Part shown: piece after piece, positions 52,584-60,900 of the stretch | How positions within the stretch are numbered: position 1 is the first letter of the stretch | Layout: each line of letters opens with the position of its first letter | Assembly (NCBI GenBank): GCA_017427885.1 | Contig: JAFRRW010000011.1 | Span: 124,001 to 188,000 of the forward strand | Direction: 5' to 3' | DNA: 64,000 bases | Source of the DNA: Bacteroidales bacterium | GTDB lineage: Bacteria > Bacteroidota > Bacteroidia > Bacteroidales > UBA932 | Position numbers and translations under genes: made by a program | Notes under the pieces: model-generated | The model's input: only the letters and a program-made list of their open reading frames with translations | What the model was told of the DNA's origin: nothing | The model's database searches: none

Positions 52584-52637
52584 AGCCACAGGATCCGAGC
52601 GTAAATTTCGAAATTCCGGCTTTTATTTGATATTGGA

Positions 52638-52672
52638 CAAAACGACTTCTGCATTTCCCGGAAGTCGTTTTG
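52638..52672 (+). terminator. hairpin after the small membrane protein
   Basis: A perfect 12-bp stem, CAAAACGACTTC (52638-52649) with GAAGTCGTTTTG (52661-52672), has an 11-nt loop. The T tract is inside the stem, so termination strength is uncertain. Confidence 0.6.
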
Positions 52673-52682
52673 CGTATCCCCC

Positions 52683-52714
52683 TTTGCTAAATTCAACGGG
52701 ATGGATTAACTTTA
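52683..52714 (+). promoter_or_regulatory. promoter of malQ
   Basis: TTTG (52683-52686), a 20-bp spacer and TAACTTTA (52707-52714), one base off consensus, 19 bp before the malQ ATG. Confidence 0.6.
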
Positions 52715-52733
52715 CATTTTTAATAAGTCAAAT

Positions 52734-54860
52734 ATGGCAGACAATATTAATATTTCCCTGGAATACCGCACCTCGTGGGGCGAGAACCTCGTCCTTTCGA
52801 GCGGGGGAAGGTTATTCCCAATGGGAACTCACGACGGGGTGACGTGGGCGGTGTCCGTACCCCGGAAAGACCTCGACCCGGACGGGACCTTCTCCTTCCG
52901 GGTGGTACGGGACGGACTCACCACACGCTCCGAGTGGGGTTCCCACAAATTGGAATCTGAGCGGGAAACCACTGTAAGGTCATTCTGGAAGGATGTTCCT
53001 GAAGACCTGCCATTCCGCTCCAAGGTCTTTACTCTGGCTGTTGGGCCGTGCTCCCCTGAATGGAAAGGAGCCGGAACCAGCGTTCCCGTCTTTTCCCTTC
53101 GCAGCAAAGACGATTTCGGCATAGGGGAGTTCAACGACATTCCCCTGCTGGTGGACTGGGCGGTGGCCACCGGACAAAGCATGATCCAGATCCTTCCCAT
53201 CCACGACACGACGATGACGGGGACCTGGATGGATTCATATCCCTACAACGCCAACTCCGTCTTCGCCCTGCACCCGCAATACCTTCACCTTCCCGGGGCC
53301 GGAGTCAGGAAAACCGCAAGGTACCTGGCCCTTCAGAAGGAATTGAACGCCCTTCCCGCCGTGGATTACGAGAGGGTGAACAAGGAAAAGACGGCTCTTC
53401 TGAGGAAAACTTTCTCCCGCACCGGAGCCTCAGTACGGGCAGGAAAGGATTATCAAGAATTCTACGAGGCAAATTCTTTCTGGCTCAAGCCTTACGCCGC
53501 ATTCTGCGCTCTTCGGGACCACTTCGGGACGGCCGATTATTCCAAATGGGGCCCCTTCGCCACCTACGACAGGGACAAGGTGGACTCCTATTGCGCAGAA
53601 CACGACGAGGAGATCGGTTTCTACTGCCTTGAACAGTTCTTCCTTGAAAAACAGCTGAAGGAGGCGGTGGACTATGCCCATTCGAAAGGTGTGGCCGTGA
53701 AGGGAGACCTTCCCATCGGCATCAGTCCCACGAGCGCCGACGCCTGGGTGAGCCCTGAGCTCTTCAACCTCGCTTTCCAGGCCGGAGCCCCGCCCGACGC
53801 ATTCGCCAAGGACGGCCAGAACTGGGGCTTCCCCACGTATAACTGGGACAAAATGGCGGAAGACGGCTTCGCCTGGTGGAGAGCCAGGCTGGGCAAGATG
53901 AGCGGTACCTTCGACGCCTTCCGAATCGACCACATACTCGGTTTCTTCAGGATATGGGAGATTCCCGCCGGGGTCAGGTCCGGTCTTCTGGGCCATTTCT
54001 ATCCGGCGCTTCCGTACTCCTCCAAAGAACTGACCGGGATGGGATTCGACCTGACCACGGGAGCCTTCCGGAACGGAGACCAGTGGGCTCCGGGCTTTGA
54101 CGAGGACAAGGCAAAGGAAGTCCTGTTCGTGGAGGATCCTTCCCGCAGGGACTTCTTCCATCCGAGGATACAGGGTTGCGACACCACTGCATATTTCCTC
54201 CTTCCGGACAGACTGAAACGTGTCTATGACAACCTCCACGAAGACTTTTTCTACCATCGTCACGACGCATTCTGGAAATCCCGCGCCCTGGAAAGGCTTC
54301 CTGCGATCGTCGGTTCCACCTCCATGCTCGCCTGCGGGGAGGACCTGGGAATGATCCCGCGATGCGTCCCCGAGGTTATGCAGGAGATGAAACTACTGTC
54401 CCTTGAAATCCAGCGGATGCCCAAGGCCCTGGGGGCCCTCTTCGCCGACACCTCGGCGTATCCCCGCCTTTCCGTCTGCGCCACCGGCACCCACGACACC
54501 TCCACCCTGAGGGCCTGGTGGGAAGAAGACCCTGAAGCCTCCCAGACATTCTGGAGCGAGGTTCTGGGCAGGAAGGGAAGGGCTCCTGGGACACTGGCTC
54601 CCGAATTATGCAAGGAAATCCTGGAACTTCACCTCAAGTCACCTTCCCTGTTTGCCATATTCCCCATCCAGGACTGGCTGTCGTGCGACGAGGAACTGCG
54701 TTTCCCGGGACCTCCCGAGGAGGAACGCATAAACGTCCCGGCCAATCCCAGGCATTATTGGCGCTACCGGATGCACCTGGACCTCGAAGACCTCTGCTCG
54801 CGCGGGGAATTCAACTCCTTCCTCAGGGATTTGGTCCGCCGGTGCGGAAGAGGGAAATAA
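52734..54860 (+). CDS. malQ: 4-alpha-glucanotransferase (GH77) with one CBM-like domain
   Basis: 708 residues. It transfers maltosyl or longer glucan units between alpha-1,4-glucans in glycogen or maltodextrin metabolism. Catalytic residues are in FDAFRIDHILGFFR (nucleophile Asp near 398), CGEDLGMIP (acid Glu near 534) and GTHDTSTLRAWW (Asp near 587). The N-terminal 95 residues resemble one starch-binding CBM20-like domain (ISLEYRTSWGENLVLSSGGR). Many Bacteroidetes relatives are about 890 residues with two such domains, so this copy appears to have lost or never had the first. It lies 20 bp upstream of the MscS gene, and no other glycogen gene is adjacent. Confidence 0.93.
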   Translation: MADNINISLEYRTSWGENLVLSSGGRLFPMGTHDGVTWAVSVPRKDLDPDGTFSFRVVRDGLTTRSEWGSHKLESERETTVRSFWKDVPEDLPFRSKVFTLAVGPCSPEWKGAGTSVPVFSLRSKDDFGIGEFNDIPLLVDWAVATGQSMIQILPIHDTTMTGTWMDSYPYNANSVFALHPQYLHLPGAGVRKTARYLALQKELNALPAVDYERVNKEKTALLRKTFSRTGASVRAGKDYQEFYEANSFWLKPYAAFCALRDHFGTADYSKWGPFATYDRDKVDSYCAEHDEEIGFYCLEQFFLEKQLKEAVDYAHSKGVAVKGDLPIGISPTSADAWVSPELFNLAFQAGAPPDAFAKDGQNWGFPTYNWDKMAEDGFAWWRARLGKMSGTFDAFRIDHILGFFRIWEIPAGVRSGLLGHFYPALPYSSKELTGMGFDLTTGAFRNGDQWAPGFDEDKAKEVLFVEDPSRRDFFHPRIQGCDTTAYFLLPDRLKRVYDNLHEDFFYHRHDAFWKSRALERLPAIVGSTSMLACGEDLGMIPRCVPEVMQEMKLLSLEIQRMPKALGALFADTSAYPRLSVCATGTHDTSTLRAWWEEDPEASQTFWSEVLGRKGRAPGTLAPELCKEILELHLKSPSLFAIFPIQDWLSCDEELRFPGPPEEERINVPANPRHYWRYRMHLDLEDLCSRGEFNSFLRDLVRRCGRGK

Positions 54861-54880
54861 GAATAAGAAAACACAGATAT

Positions 54881-57535
54881 ATGAAAAAGAAGATACTTGC
54901 AACCCTGCTGGCCTTCCTTGTGGTATCACCGTCATTCGCCGTCCTCAACGAGAAGGACCTTGCCCATTCGCTGGCCGTCCTGAGGCACGAACTGCGCACC
55001 ACGACCGCCCAGATGGAAAGGTACAAGGGGTTCATCTCAAGGGGTACAGTCTTGCAGCACGAGCAGTTGATTCAGTTGATGGAGAGGTGCAACGAACTGT
55101 CCCTCATGCTCTATTCCCAGAAGCAGGACTACACCTTCGACCTCACCTACGCCCTCGACGAGGTGACCAGGGAATACCGGGCCTACGGACAGAAAAGGCT
55201 GCCCTACGACAAGATCCTCTCGTCCATAGAGATAGAAATAGAGCGGTACAAGAGGCTTATCTATACCCTGAAATGCCTCCCTCCGGCCCTCATCGACAAT
55301 CCCAACGATTCACTGGCGCTCTTCCTCAGCAAATCCCCCACCGACAGCCTGTCGTTGGTACGTGACAGCATCCAGCACGAATGGGCGAAGGCCCACGCGA
55401 AACTGCTCGCCGATATGGCAAAGGTGCAGATGGAAGCCCAGAAGAGGGACTCCGTGTCCCAGTTCGTACTGGACTCCACGGCGAGGTCGGACCGCGACAG
55501 CTGTATCTTCTACGCCCAGAACCTGCTGAACATGTTCGAGATGAACAAAAGCCAGATCCTGTTCGACAATTTCAGTTACGACGACGCCAACCAGCGACTG
55601 AAGGAGGCTTATGACTATGCCCAAAACAGGTATCGGGAGGTCCAGAAGAGCATCTTCGTCCACGGGCAGAGCAATTATTTCAAGATCCTCACCAACTTCC
55701 GCCAGAGTTTCAACATGGCGATGAGGGATGCCAAGGACAAGTACAGCCGGGAATATTTCGGCACCGTACACAGCGAATGGAGGGGCCCGATGGTGATTGG
55801 ACTGATGGCCTTCGTCCTTTTCTATCTCATCCTGTCGGTGATAATAGCCTCCGTCCTGGTGAAGGTGGCGATGAAATTCATCCCCTATTTCAAATCCAAT
55901 GATTTCGAATCCCACAAGCAGATATCCCTGCTACTCGCAGGATCCGTCATCTTCGCCCTGACCGTTCTGATTGCGGGGACGACCACCAGCCACCACTTCT
56001 TCAAGATGGCCTCCTCCCTGCTGATGGATTACGCCCTGATGCTCGCCGCGATCTTCGCCTCCCTCCTCATAAGGCTGAGATCCGACCAGATCCGACCGGG
56101 CATCCTGGCCTACGCACCCATCATCCTCCTGGCCCTTACTGTCATATTCTTCAGGATCATCTTCGTTCCGAACAGGGTGCTCAACATCTTCTTCCCTCCC
56201 GTCCTGGCCATCTTCGGACTCTGGCAGTACAGGGTGTGGAAAAGACACAGGGAACACGTCCCCAAGGCGGACAGGTTCTATATGATGATTTCCCTGATCG
56301 TCATCTTCATAGCCTTCACAGTTTCCTGCCTGGGATATGTCCTCATCGCCATCCAGTTCGTGATCTGGTGGCTGTTCCAGCTGACCTTCATCCAGGCCAT
56401 CACCACCATCAATCACCTCATCGGCCTCTTCCGTGAAAAATTCATGACCAAGAGGGTGAGGGCCTTCAAGATGAAGAACAGCTACCTGGACTTCTCGGAA
56501 AAGGGTTCCACCATCGCCGTGACCTGGTTCTACGACCTGGTGACGATGGTGGTGATGCCGATAGTGGGAGTCCTCTCGCTGCCAGTCAGTATCTATCTGG
56601 CCGCCAACGTGTTCGACCTGAGCGAGGTGGTCATCCAATTCATCTCATACCCTTTCCTCGACTTTGAGAAATACATCCATATGTCCCTGCTCAAGGTGGT
56701 GATAGCGGCCTCGCTGTACTACATCTTCAGATACCTGATCTATTTGGTCAAGTCCACCTACCGCATCTGGAGGATAAGCCGGGAGATCGTCAAGACCGGC
56801 CAGGAGAAGATCCAGGCCAACCAGTTGAACCTCACGCTGGTCAACAACATGATCTCGCTGTTCGGCTGGGGCCTTTACATTCTCATCGTCCTCGGCATGC
56901 TGAGGATACCTACCGCAGCCCTCAAGACCATCGGTGCCGGACTGGCGGCAGGCATGGGCTTCGCAATGAAGGATATCCTGAACAACTTCTTCTACGGCAT
57001 ACAACTTATATCCGGAAGGCTCCGCGTGGGGGACAAGGTGGAATGCGACGGAGTGAGAGGCACTGTGGACAGCATCAACTACCAGAGCACCCAGATCATC
57101 TCAGAGGAGGGCAGCATAATGGCCTTCACTAACGCCAACCTCTTCAACAAGAGTTTCAAGAACCTCACGAAGAACCACTCCTACGAACTGCTCCGCCTCC
57201 CCTTCGGAGTCAAGTACGGCACCGACGTGGACCAGGTCAGGAAACTTCTGGTCAAGGCACTGCGGACTCTCCAGAAGAAGGACGAGTACGGGCGCGACAT
57301 CGTGGACCCGAAGTTCGGGGTACAGGTCAGGTTCATAGACTTCGGAGACAACAGCGTGAACCTATCGGTCTATCAGTTCGTGACCGTCGAGAGCAAGTAC
57401 GCCTATGCCTCCAAGGCCAAGGAAATAATCTACAACACTCTCAACAACAACGGAATCGAGATCCCGTTCCCTCAGAGGGACGTCTATGTGAAGACGATTC
57501 CGAATTTGGAACAGGACCCGGAACCCAAGAGTTAA
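54881..57535 (+). CDS. large MscS-family mechanosensitive channel
   Basis: 884 residues. The signal peptide (ILATLLAFLVVSPSFA) is followed by about 280 residues of charged, helix-rich periplasmic domain with coiled-coil character (HELRTTTAQMERYKGFI; EIEIERYKRLIYTLKC), then about ten membrane helices. The MscS pore and beta domain come at the end (AGLAAGMGFAMKDILNNFFY; GDKVECDGVRGTVDSI; IMAFTNANLFNKSFKNLT). It resembles MscK/MscM-type channels that protect cells against osmotic downshock. The ATG at 54881 starts the signal peptide; earlier in-frame codons overlap malQ. It begins 20 bp after malQ. Confidence 0.92.
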   Translation: MKKKILATLLAFLVVSPSFAVLNEKDLAHSLAVLRHELRTTTAQMERYKGFISRGTVLQHEQLIQLMERCNELSLMLYSQKQDYTFDLTYALDEVTREYRAYGQKRLPYDKILSSIEIEIERYKRLIYTLKCLPPALIDNPNDSLALFLSKSPTDSLSLVRDSIQHEWAKAHAKLLADMAKVQMEAQKRDSVSQFVLDSTARSDRDSCIFYAQNLLNMFEMNKSQILFDNFSYDDANQRLKEAYDYAQNRYREVQKSIFVHGQSNYFKILTNFRQSFNMAMRDAKDKYSREYFGTVHSEWRGPMVIGLMAFVLFYLILSVIIASVLVKVAMKFIPYFKSNDFESHKQISLLLAGSVIFALTVLIAGTTTSHHFFKMASSLLMDYALMLAAIFASLLIRLRSDQIRPGILAYAPIILLALTVIFFRIIFVPNRVLNIFFPPVLAIFGLWQYRVWKRHREHVPKADRFYMMISLIVIFIAFTVSCLGYVLIAIQFVIWWLFQLTFIQAITTINHLIGLFREKFMTKRVRAFKMKNSYLDFSEKGSTIAVTWFYDLVTMVVMPIVGVLSLPVSIYLAANVFDLSEVVIQFISYPFLDFEKYIHMSLLKVVIAASLYYIFRYLIYLVKSTYRIWRISREIVKTGQEKIQANQLNLTLVNNMISLFGWGLYILIVLGMLRIPTAALKTIGAGLAAGMGFAMKDILNNFFYGIQLISGRLRVGDKVECDGVRGTVDSINYQSTQIISEEGSIMAFTNANLFNKSFKNLTKNHSYELLRLPFGVKYGTDVDQVRKLLVKALRTLQKKDEYGRDIVDPKFGVQVRFIDFGDNSVNLSVYQFVTVESKYAYASKAKEIIYNTLNNNGIEIPFPQRDVYVKTIPNLEQDPEPKS

Positions 57536-57548
57536 AGACTATTCAGGA

Positions 57549-58130
57549 ATGGACGCCTGCACGGTTCCGCATATCAGACTCTCTCCCCCTGGAGCAGGGC
57601 GCGTACTGCTGCACGCCTGCTGCGCCCCCTGCTCCTCGGCCATCGTGGAATGCCTGCTGGACAACGGGTTGGAGCCTGTGGTCTTCTACAGCAATTCGAA
57701 CATCACCCCTGAAAGGGAGTATCGGAAAAGGCTTCAGGAGTGCAGGAGATATGCCGAGGAATGCGGGATAGGCCTGATCGAGGACAAATACGACCACAGG
57801 GAATGGCTCACCGTGGCGAAAGGCCTGGAGAACGAGCCTGAACGGGGCGGCCGTTGCCTGCAGTGTTTCCGGTTCAGGCTGGAGAGGGCGGCCCGATACG
57901 CCCACGAGAACGGTTTCCAGGTGCTGGCGACCACCCTGGCCTCTTCCCGGTGGAAGAGCCTGGAGCAGGTGGACGCGGCCGGGGAATACGCCTGTTCTCT
58001 GTTCCCTGACGTGACATGGTGGAAGATGAACTGGAGGAAGGGCGGCCTTCAGGAAAGGCGCAACTATCTTATCAAGGAAAAACAGTTCTATAACCAGCTC
58101 TGGTGCGGCTGTGAGTTTTCCCGCAGCTAG
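57549..58130 (+). CDS. queH: epoxyqueuosine reductase QueH
   Basis: 193 residues. Iron-sulfur enzyme for the last step of queuosine synthesis in tRNA (epoxyqueuosine to queuosine), non-orthologous to QueG. The conserved cysteines are present: LLHACCAPCSS (Cys24, 25, 28), GGRCLQCFRFRLERAA, and the terminal NQLWCGCEF. KYDHREWLTVAKGLENEPER and TTLASSRWKSLEQV are also family blocks. It starts 13 bp after the mechanosensitive channel gene and converges on feoB across a 20-bp-stem hairpin. Other queuosine genes are not in the window. Confidence 0.93.
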   Translation: MDACTVPHIRLSPPGAGRVLLHACCAPCSSAIVECLLDNGLEPVVFYSNSNITPEREYRKRLQECRRYAEECGIGLIEDKYDHREWLTVAKGLENEPERGGRCLQCFRFRLERAARYAHENGFQVLATTLASSRWKSLEQVDAAGEYACSLFPDVTWWKMNWRKGGLQERRNYLIKEKQFYNQLWCGCEFSRS

Positions 58131-58140
58131 ACGACTCTCT

Positions 58141-58211
58141 GCCGGTACCGACCGGCATTGGCGAACTTTTTTCCTAAATTTTTTAGTGAGACAATGCCGG
58201 TCGGTACCGGC
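58141..58211. repeat. long hairpin between queH and feoB (family C, single copy)
   Basis: Perfect 20-bp inverted repeat GCCGGTACCGACCGGCATTG (58141-58160) with its complement at 58192-58211, around a 31-nt AT-rich loop with runs of six T on both sides of CCTAAA. Stems in the other elements of this window share this shape, but no second copy of this loop is seen here. It lies between convergent genes and may act as a bidirectional terminator. Confidence 0.8.
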
Positions 58212-58219
58212 TGAACACA

Positions 58220-60616
58220 TCAGATCAGAAAAGCGGTGAGGCGGAAGGCGAGGAAGGCGAATATCCAGGCCACGACCATAGTGTAGGCGCAGACGGCTAT
58301 GGCCCAGCTCCATTTGCCCGTCTCGTTCTTTATGGCCACGAAGGTGGCTATGCAGGGGAAATACAGGAGGACGAAGACCATGAAGGCGACGGCGGCTGGA
58401 AGGGTGATGGATTCCACCAGGGCGGCCTGAAGGGCGGTATCATTGTCTCCATTACCTGCCGAAGACTCTGCAGTTTCCGCAGTCTCCGGGGCGTACATCA
58501 CTCCCAAAGTGCTGACCACCAGCTCCTTGGCTACGACTCCTGTCAGCAGGCCTATGTCCATTTTCCAGTCGAATCCGAGCGGATCCAGGGCTGGGGCCAC
58601 TGCCTTTCCGACCTGGCCGATGTAGGAATGCTCCTGCTGCCAGACCACCCCCTTGTCCGAGCGGGGGAAATAACCAAGGCACCAGATGATCACCGAACCT
58701 ATCAGGATCGTGGTGGCCATCTTCTGCAGATACTGACGGCCCTTCTCCCAGGTATGGCGGCCTATGGCCTTTCCTGTGGGCACCCTGTAGGGAGGCAGCT
58801 CCATAACGAAAGGAAGGTCGTCGTCCTTCACGAATTTCGCGAAGACCAGGGCCGAGATTATGGCCAGGACGATGCCGAGAAGATATATTCCCAGCAGGGC
58901 GAGAGGGGCGTGGTGAGGAAAGAAGGCTCCGGCGAGGAGGACGAAGATAGGCAGCCTGCCGGCGCAGGACATGAAAGGAAGGATGGCTATGGTGATGAGC
59001 CTGCTCTTGCGGCTCTCTATGGTCCTGGTGGCCATTATGGCCGGCACGTTGCACCCGAACCCCATCACCATAGGGATGAAACTCTTCCCGTGAAGACCTA
59101 TGCGGTGCATCAGCTTGTCCACGATAAAGGCAGCCCGGGCCATATATCCCGAATCCTCCATCAGCGAGATGAAGAAATAGAGAATCAAAATGTTGGGCAG
59201 GAAGACCAGGACGCTCCCCACTCCTGCGATCACTCCGTCCACCATCAGGTCTTTCAGCCAGCCGTCATTCATAAGGGTTCCAACCGCCCCTCCGAACTTG
59301 CCGACCAGCCAGTCGATCCAGTCCATCGGGTAGTTCCCGAGGGTGAAGGTGGCATAGAAGACTATGTACAGAAGCAGGAGGAATATCGGGAACGCCAGCC
59401 ATTTGTTGGTCACGACCGCGTCGATCCTGTCGGTTACCGTGCGGCGGGGACGAATGTCCTGGTGACGCCTGTAGGTCTCGGCCAGAGCGCCCTGGATGAA
59501 GGCGTATTTCGCATCCACGATCGCATTCTCCGTGTTGTCGCCCAGCAGGGACTCCACCCTCGCCTCCTCTTCAGCGCGTGCCGCGGCTATCGCTTCCCGG
59601 TTCGCCAGGGTGTCCACCACCCTTTCCACGTCCTTGTCGTTCTCAAGGTATTTGATTGCAAGGTATCTCGTTGAATACCTGTTCCTTATCGCAGGATTTT
59701 CCTGGATTAGGAGCTTGATCCGGTCGATGCTCTTCTCGAGTTCCGCCCCGTGGTTGATGTGGATATGGCGGGCGAGGCGGGGACTGGCGCCTTCGTAGAT
59801 CTTGATGATGGTGTCGAAAAGTTCGTCCACCCCTTCGCCGGTACGGCTGACCGTGGGGCAGACCGGGATGCCCAGAAGCCAGCTGAGCTGCTTGATGTCA
59901 AGGGTATCCCCGCTGGAACGGAGTTCGTCGAACATGTTCAGGGCCATCACGACCCTGAGGTTCATGTCGATGATCTGTGTGGTGAGATAGAGGTTCCTCT
60001 CGAGGTTGGAGGCGTCCACAACGTTTACCACTACGTCGGGAAGGGCGTCGATGAGGTTCTTGCGGACATAGAGTTCCTCAGGAGAATATGCCGAAAGGGA
60101 ATAGGTGCCGGGAAGGTCAACCAATATGAACTTGTATCCCTTGTATTCCAGCTTACCCTCCTTGGCATCCACCGTGACTCCGCTGTAGTTCCCGACGTGT
60201 TCGTGGGCACCGGAAGCGGCGTTGAACAGGGAGGTCTTGCCGCAGTTGGGATTCCCCACCAGGGCCACCCTGATCACGTGGTTCCTCTCCCGGGCCAGCC
60301 TCTCCATCACGGCATCGAGTCTTTCCTCCTCATCCTCGAATCCCTCCGCCAGAGGGGCGAGGTCCTCCCCCTCCCAGGCCGACCTGGCCTCTTCCCGGCT
60401 GATCACCTCAATCCTCCCCGCCTCTTCCCTCCTAAGGGAAACCTTATACCCGAGTATCTCGTATTCAATCGGATCCTTCAGGGGAGCATTCAGCACGACG
60501 GTCACCTTCTTTCCCTGGATGAAACCCATCTCTATGAGCCTCTTCCGGAAACTTCCGTGACCGTTGACCCTCACTATAACAGCTTTCTCGCCGGTTTTGA
60601 GTTCTGACAGAAACAT
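58220..60616 (-). CDS. feoB: FeoA-FeoB fusion, ferrous iron transporter
   Basis: 798 residues. Residues 1-75 are an SH3-like FeoA domain (LSELKTGEKAVIVRVNGHGS; FIQGKKVTVV), fused to FeoB through an acidic linker. The G domain has GNPNCGKT at 121-128, DLPGTYSLSAYSPEE (G3) and ALNMFDE (G4). The C-terminal half has the Gate regions FMSCAGRLPIFVLLAG and IGLLTGVVAKELVVSTLGVM, with about eight to ten helices. It imports Fe(II) across the inner membrane under anoxic conditions. The ATG at 60616 is chosen because 60640 lies inside the promoter box. Fusion of FeoA to FeoB is common in Bacteroidetes. Confidence 0.95.
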   Translation of the reverse strand: MFLSELKTGEKAVIVRVNGHGSFRKRLIEMGFIQGKKVTVVLNAPLKDPIEYEILGYKVSLRREEAGRIEVISREEARSAWEGEDLAPLAEGFEDEEERLDAVMERLARERNHVIRVALVGNPNCGKTSLFNAASGAHEHVGNYSGVTVDAKEGKLEYKGYKFILVDLPGTYSLSAYSPEELYVRKNLIDALPDVVVNVVDASNLERNLYLTTQIIDMNLRVVMALNMFDELRSSGDTLDIKQLSWLLGIPVCPTVSRTGEGVDELFDTIIKIYEGASPRLARHIHINHGAELEKSIDRIKLLIQENPAIRNRYSTRYLAIKYLENDKDVERVVDTLANREAIAAARAEEEARVESLLGDNTENAIVDAKYAFIQGALAETYRRHQDIRPRRTVTDRIDAVVTNKWLAFPIFLLLLYIVFYATFTLGNYPMDWIDWLVGKFGGAVGTLMNDGWLKDLMVDGVIAGVGSVLVFLPNILILYFFISLMEDSGYMARAAFIVDKLMHRIGLHGKSFIPMVMGFGCNVPAIMATRTIESRKSRLITIAILPFMSCAGRLPIFVLLAGAFFPHHAPLALLGIYLLGIVLAIISALVFAKFVKDDDLPFVMELPPYRVPTGKAIGRHTWEKGRQYLQKMATTILIGSVIIWCLGYFPRSDKGVVWQQEHSYIGQVGKAVAPALDPLGFDWKMDIGLLTGVVAKELVVSTLGVMYAPETAETAESSAGNGDNDTALQAALVESITLPAAVAFMVFVLLYFPCIATFVAIKNETGKWSWAIAVCAYTMVVAWIFAFLAFRLTAFLI

Positions 60617-60637
60617 CCGCCGCCTTCTTTTACACTG

Positions 60638-60668
60638 CAAAATTAGCCAATAGGATCAATTCCGGCAA
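60638..60668 (-). promoter_or_regulatory. promoter of feoB
   Basis: The minus strand has TTG (60666-60668), a 20-bp spacer and TAATTTTG (60638-60645), 21 bp before the ATG at 60616. No Fur-box-like palindrome is obvious around it. Confidence 0.7.
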
Positions 60669-60712
60669 TCCCCATTTATGGTGATGGCACGCGGAATGAA
60701 ACTGAAAATAAT

Positions 60713-60743
60713 TTTGCAGTTTCGGGAAATATGTATATTTTTG
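60713..60743 (+). promoter_or_regulatory. promoter of tRNA-Leu
   Basis: TTTG (60713-60716), a 19-bp spacer and TATTTTTG (60736-60743), 12 bp before the tRNA 5' end. This is one of the clearest consensus promoters in the window. Confidence 0.8.
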
Positions 60744-60755
60744 CAGTCCCATATT

Positions 60756-60842
60756 GCGGATGTGGCGAAATGGTAGACGCGCTACTTTGAGGGGGTAGTG
60801 GATAGTGTTTCCGTGTGAGTTCGAGTCTCACCATCCGCACCA
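60756..60842 (+). tRNA. tRNA-Leu(GAG)
   Basis: 87 nt including an encoded CCA. The acceptor pairs GCGGATG with CATCCGC, and the discriminator is A. The anticodon stem-loop CTACT-TTGAGGG-GGTAG gives anticodon GAG. The class II variable arm is long, and the T arm contains GTTCGAGTC. Unlike tRNA-Ser in this window, CCA is encoded. Confidence 0.96.
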
Positions 60843-60876
60843 AAACGGCCCTGGAGCATTTCCAGGGCCGTTTTTT
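60842..60876 (+). terminator. terminator of tRNA-Leu
   Basis: A perfect 14-bp stem, AAAACGGCCCTGGA with TCCAGGGCCGTTTT, has a 5-nt loop and ends in TTTTTT. The stem starts on the last base of the tRNA CCA. It may also stop the converging oxidoreductase transcript. Confidence 0.88.
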
Positions 60877-60900
60877 GTTCTGTTTTCAACGGATTGCCGG

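Noticed and set aside
57543-58313. A 256-codon minus-strand frame across the queH-feoB hairpin
   Set aside because: Antisense to queH and crosses the inverted repeat; not a plausible protein.
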